Source: Verrucomicrobiota bacterium (GTDB lineage: Bacteria > Verrucomicrobiota > Verrucomicrobiia > Opitutales > Opitutaceae). Taken from it: DNA of 64,000 nucleotides. The stretch lies in NCBI GenBank assembly GCA_028293545.1, contig JAQGOP010000048.1, forward strand, positions 1 through 64,000, given 5' to 3'. The notes under the pieces are model-generated. The model was not told where the DNA came from, did no database searches, and worked only from the letters and a program-made list of their open reading frames with translations. Of this stretch, positions 61,562 through 64,000 are shown in pieces (within the stretch, counting starts at the first letter, position 1; the number at the start of each line of letters is the position of its first letter). A program made the position numbers and the translations under genes.

Positions 61562-62053
61562 AAGATAAAATCAATATCATCATATGAGCAAGCGGGAAAC
61601 CGCCCATGCGCATGCCGGGGTCGCGGCAAGGCCCCACGCTCGGTGAACAAGGCTGACTTCGGCATATTTTGAAGGGGCGTAGGGACGTGCCCGTTTCGGT
61701 GCGTATGATTCATTTTTCAGAACCCTAATTTCGGCATTTCACACGACCGGATTTGAGTCGAATAGCTCAGCCCACTTACCCCAAGGTCGCGGCACTTTCG
61801 GATTTTGAACCCCAAGTGGTCGCTCCGTGTGTGACATAAACAGCGGGCCGGGCATGGGCCGGGCCGCTTTTGGCGTCGCGGCCCTCGGGAGCGGGGTGTC
61901 GGCGCCGTTTCCGTCGCATGACCTGAACCGAGAAAAACGGTTGCAGTCGGGATGCTTGGCGTAACAGCTTTTCCTTCCGGCAAAACCCTTTGACAACTTA
62001 TCCAGAGGTTGAGGGTATGCGCGGCCTGTAAGACTCCCTTCATCCAAACCTCC
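61562..62053. other. Leader/intergenic region upstream of ilvH
   Basis: 492 bases without a convincing gene between the divergent antitoxin and ilvH. A GC-rich hairpin with arms AGCGG (61842-61846) and CCGCT (61864-61868), inner GCC/GGC pairs, is followed by TTTT and could be an attenuator about 185 bases before ilvH. I looked for a leader peptide rich in Ile, Val or Leu codons before it and did not find one. The ilvH ribosome-binding region is weak. Confidence 0.4.
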
Positions 62054-62524
62054 ATGCGACACACGATTTCGGTCATCGTTGAGAACAAGTTCGGCGTGCT
62101 GGCACGCGTTTCGGGAATGTTTTCCGGACGCGGCTTTAACATCGACACCCTCAACGTCGCGCCGATGCACGATGCGTCGCTCTCGCGCATCACCGTCGTC
62201 CTCAAGGGCGATGACTCCGCCCTCGACATGGTCATCAAACAGCTGCGGAAGCTGGTGAACGTCGTCGACGTCCTCGATTTCAAGGAAGGCCAGGCCGTCG
62301 CCCGCGAACTCGTGCTCGTGAAAGTGCGCGCCGACAACCGCACCCGTCCCGAACTGCTCCAGATCAAGGACATCTTCCGCGCCAAGATCGTGCACCTCTC
62401 GCTCGACGCGATCATCATTGAGGCCACGGGCGACGACGAGAAAGTCACCGCGCTGCTCGGATTGCTCGAGCCCTTCGGCATCATCGAACTCGCGCGCACA
62501 GGCCGCCTGGCGCTAAAGCGGTAG
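62054..62524 (+). CDS. ilvH: Acetolactate synthase, small regulatory subunit
   Basis: 156 residues from ATG 62054. N-terminal ACT domain [33 protein letters not shown], and C-terminal ALS_ss_C domain ([21 protein letters not shown]). It stimulates the catalytic IlvB subunit and gives valine feedback inhibition in branched-chain amino-acid synthesis. The ACT sequence fits IlvH/IlvN. No ilvB is seen on the window upstream, so the large subunit is encoded elsewhere. ilvC follows after 122 bases. Confidence 0.95.
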   Translation: MRHTISVIVENKFGVLARVSGMFSGRGFNIDTLNVAPMHDASLSRITVVLKGDDSALDMVIKQLRKLVNVVDVLDFKEGQAVARELVLVKVRADNRTRPELLQIKDIFRAKIVHLSLDAIIIEATGDDEKVTALLGLLEPFGIIELARTGRLALKR

Positions 62525-62646
62525 GCTCGCCGCGCAACGCACCCTTGGGCGGCAAGCCTTGGGCCGTGCGACCCGATTCATTTAGAACCCGTATCCAAAA
62601 CCCACCATACGCCTCGAGCTTAAAGCCGACTGCCTTTTTTCATCCC

Positions 62647-63675
62647 ATGCCCGCAAAAGTCTACACCGATAAAGACGCCGATCTCGGCGTGTTCCAAAAC
62701 AAGACCCTCGCCATCCTTGGCTACGGTTCGCAGGGCCATGCCCACGCGATCAACCTGAAGGAGAGCGGCTGCAACGTCATCATCGGACTCTACCCGGGTT
62801 CGAAGTCGAAGGCCGTCGCCGAGCAGCACGGTTTCCAGGTCTTCGAAACCGCCGAAGCCGTCCGCCGCGCCGACGTGATCATGGTCGGCCTTCCCGACAT
62901 GAAGCAGGCCGATGTCTACGAGAAGGACATCGAGCCGAATCTCGCCAAGGGCAAGACCCTCATTTTCAGCCATGGCCTCGCCGTGCATTTCGGCCTGATC
63001 AAGCCGCACAAGGACATCGACGTGATCATGGTCGCCCCGAAAGGCCCCGGCCACATGGTCCGCCGCCTTTACGCCGAGGGCAAAGGCATGCCGGCGCTTA
63101 TCGCCGTCGCACAGGACAAATCCAAGAAGGCCAAGAAAACCGCGCTCGCCTGGGCGAAGGGCATTGGCTCGACCCGCGCCGGCGTGCTCCAGACCACCTT
63201 CAAGGAAGAAACCGAAACCGATCTTTTCGGCGAGCAGGCCGTGCTCTGCGGCGGCGCCAGCGCGTTGGTGCAGGCCGGGTTCGAGACCCTCGTCGAGGCG
63301 GGCTACCAGCCCGAGATGGCGTACTTCGAGTGCCTGCATGAGCTGAAACTCATCTGTGACCTCATGTACGAGAGCGGCATTGCCGGCATGCGTTTCTCGA
63401 TTTCCGAGACGGCCAAGTACGGCGACATCACCCGCGGCCCGCGCGTGGTCGGCAAGCAGACGAAGGCCGAGATGAAGAAGATCCTGAAGGAAATCCAGAC
63501 CGGCAAATTCACCCGCGAGTGGGTCGCCGAATACAAGGGCGGCCTCAAGAAATACAACGCGCTCCTCGCCAAGGGCGAAAAGCACCAGATCGAGAAGACC
63601 GGCGCCTACCTCCGCGGCATGATGCCGTGGATGACCAAGAAGAATCTGAAGGGCGTGCAGGCTTCGTATTCGTAA
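62647..63675 (+). CDS. ilvC: Ketol-acid reductoisomerase, class I
   Basis: 342 residues, the short class I form. It converts acetolactate to dihydroxyisovalerate with NADPH and Mg2+. Visible: [19 protein letters not shown] Rossmann motif, [16 protein letters not shown], and the helical C-terminal domain with [19 protein letters not shown] and [10 protein letters not shown] carrying the metal-binding acids. The start ATG 62647 ([13 protein letters not shown]) is the typical family start. It follows ilvH, forming an ilvHC unit. Confidence 0.97.
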   Translation: MPAKVYTDKDADLGVFQNKTLAILGYGSQGHAHAINLKESGCNVIIGLYPGSKSKAVAEQHGFQVFETAEAVRRADVIMVGLPDMKQADVYEKDIEPNLAKGKTLIFSHGLAVHFGLIKPHKDIDVIMVAPKGPGHMVRRLYAEGKGMPALIAVAQDKSKKAKKTALAWAKGIGSTRAGVLQTTFKEETETDLFGEQAVLCGGASALVQAGFETLVEAGYQPEMAYFECLHELKLICDLMYESGIAGMRFSISETAKYGDITRGPRVVGKQTKAEMKKILKEIQTGKFTREWVAEYKGGLKKYNALLAKGEKHQIEKTGAYLRGMMPWMTKKNLKGVQASYS

Positions 63676-63690
63676 GGATACGTTTCGGAA

Positions 63691-63917
63691 AGTAGCGCAG
63701 GCGGCCCGCCTGCCCAGGGGCTGCGGCTGAGTTCCACTCAGGCCGCAGCCGAATTTTTCACCGCGGACCAATGCGAACCCGCGCTCTCGTAATTGAGCCG
63801 CGCAGCGGAGCCAGTCGAAGACAGGGCGCTGCGTCTCCGACGCAGCAGCACTTCGGACAGGCTCGGTCCGCGCTGCGCATTATTTTCCGGAGCAGGCGGG
63901 CCGCCTGCGCTACTTTC
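63691..63917. repeat. Inverted pair of GCAGGCGGCCCGCCTGC repeats
   Basis: The left copy AGTAGCGCAGGCGGCCCGCC begins at 63691, 16 bases after the ilvC stop. The right copy, the exact inverse to GGCGGGCCGCCTGCGCTACT, ends at 63917. Between them are a CTGCGTC/GACGCAG hairpin (about 63830-63845) and no gene. Same organisation as 5803-6256. It fills the gap between ilvC and hemC. Confidence 0.7.
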
Positions 63918-63963
63918 CACGGATTTTGTTTTCATTTCCGGCGGAAATGCGGAGGTTGATGGC

Positions 63964-64000
63964 TTGAAGAAGTTGATCATCGCCACCCGCAAGAGCCCGC
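63964..64000 (+). CDS. hemC: Hydroxymethylbilane synthase (5' fragment)
   Basis: Only the first 12 codons are in the window: (TTG)KKLIIATRKSP. IIATRKSP is the invariant N-terminal strand of porphobilinogen deaminase/hydroxymethylbilane synthase, which makes the linear tetrapyrrole of heme synthesis. The TTG start is chosen because a GGAGG ribosome-binding site lies at 63951-63955. The gene continues past the window edge. Confidence 0.8.
   Translation, partial: MKKLIIATRKSP

Noticed and set aside
61842-61871. Hairpin plus TTTT as an ilv attenuator
   Set aside because: Only 5 outer base pairs with interior mismatches, and no leader peptide with Ile/Val/Leu codons was found; kept as a possibility but not called a terminator.
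1-64000. CRISPR array
   Set aside because: No regularly spaced direct repeats with unique spacers and no cas-like genes were seen; the CACGAA units are contiguous short-period repeats.

Overview
The window looks like part of a chromosome of a high-GC Verrucomicrobiota bacterium, most likely Opitutaceae (Opitutus/Lacunisphaera-like). This is inferred from the mix of genes: many Gfo/Idh/MocA oxidoreductases, LacI regulators of the 'NPxxSALM' hinge type, TonB receptors with a 'VVLSPFVIS' start, FG-GAP/VCBS secreted proteins, frequent TTG starts and short intergenic repeats. No taxonomic marker gene is present, so the assignment is an inference.

Layout. 0-8 kb is housekeeping: a minus-strand DinG helicase / PP2C phosphatase / TPR operon, a P1B-4 type metal ATPase, an L,D-transpeptidase abutting asd head to head, and tRNA-Val with a truncated serine-recombinase remnant beyond it. 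9-41.3 kb is a large catabolic region: a tightly coupled five-gene operon ending in a di-iron ferritin-like protein, a LacI repressor, secreted propeller and esterase proteins, two sugar-type permeases, an FAD oxidoreductase with two Gfo/Idh enzymes, an FG-GAP protein with an SGNH hydrolase, and a TonB receptor leading an operon of glycoside-hydrolase-like/HEAT, SDR, enolase-superfamily, creatininase-family and CBM9-like proteins. 41.3-46.9 kb holds a degenerate tRNA and a signalling island: LytS-type histidine kinase, NarL-type response regulator, two small related secreted proteins and a membrane-anchored protein. 47-60.6 kb is a second sugar-type catabolic region with its own LacI regulator: two sugar-phosphate-isomerase-like TIM barrels, two Gfo/Idh enzymes, TonB receptor, sodium symporter, two-domain esterase, hydroxyacid dehydrogenase and RidA. 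60.6-64 kb has a RES/Xre toxin-antitoxin pair, ilvH, ilvC and the first codons of hemC.

How the genes work together. Three different palindromic motifs partition the accessory regions. GAACGRTTTC-core sites (AGCGAACGATTTCGCT) lie in front of seven transcription units between 8.9 and 32 kb, including the first LacI gene. TCAATCAATTGA-type sites lie in front of five units between 47 and 60 kb, including the second LacI gene. CGTAAWWTTACG sites lie in the divergent promoters of the signalling island. I read these as two LacI regulons for different carbohydrates or glycan-derived compounds and one two-component regulon. The substrates are not determinable from the sequence. The five-gene operon at 9.0-14.2 kb (oxidoreductase, M20 hydrolase, class V PLP enzyme, RidA, E/ExxH/E/ExxH di-iron protein) and the signalling island at 42-47 kb are the best candidates for undescribed systems.
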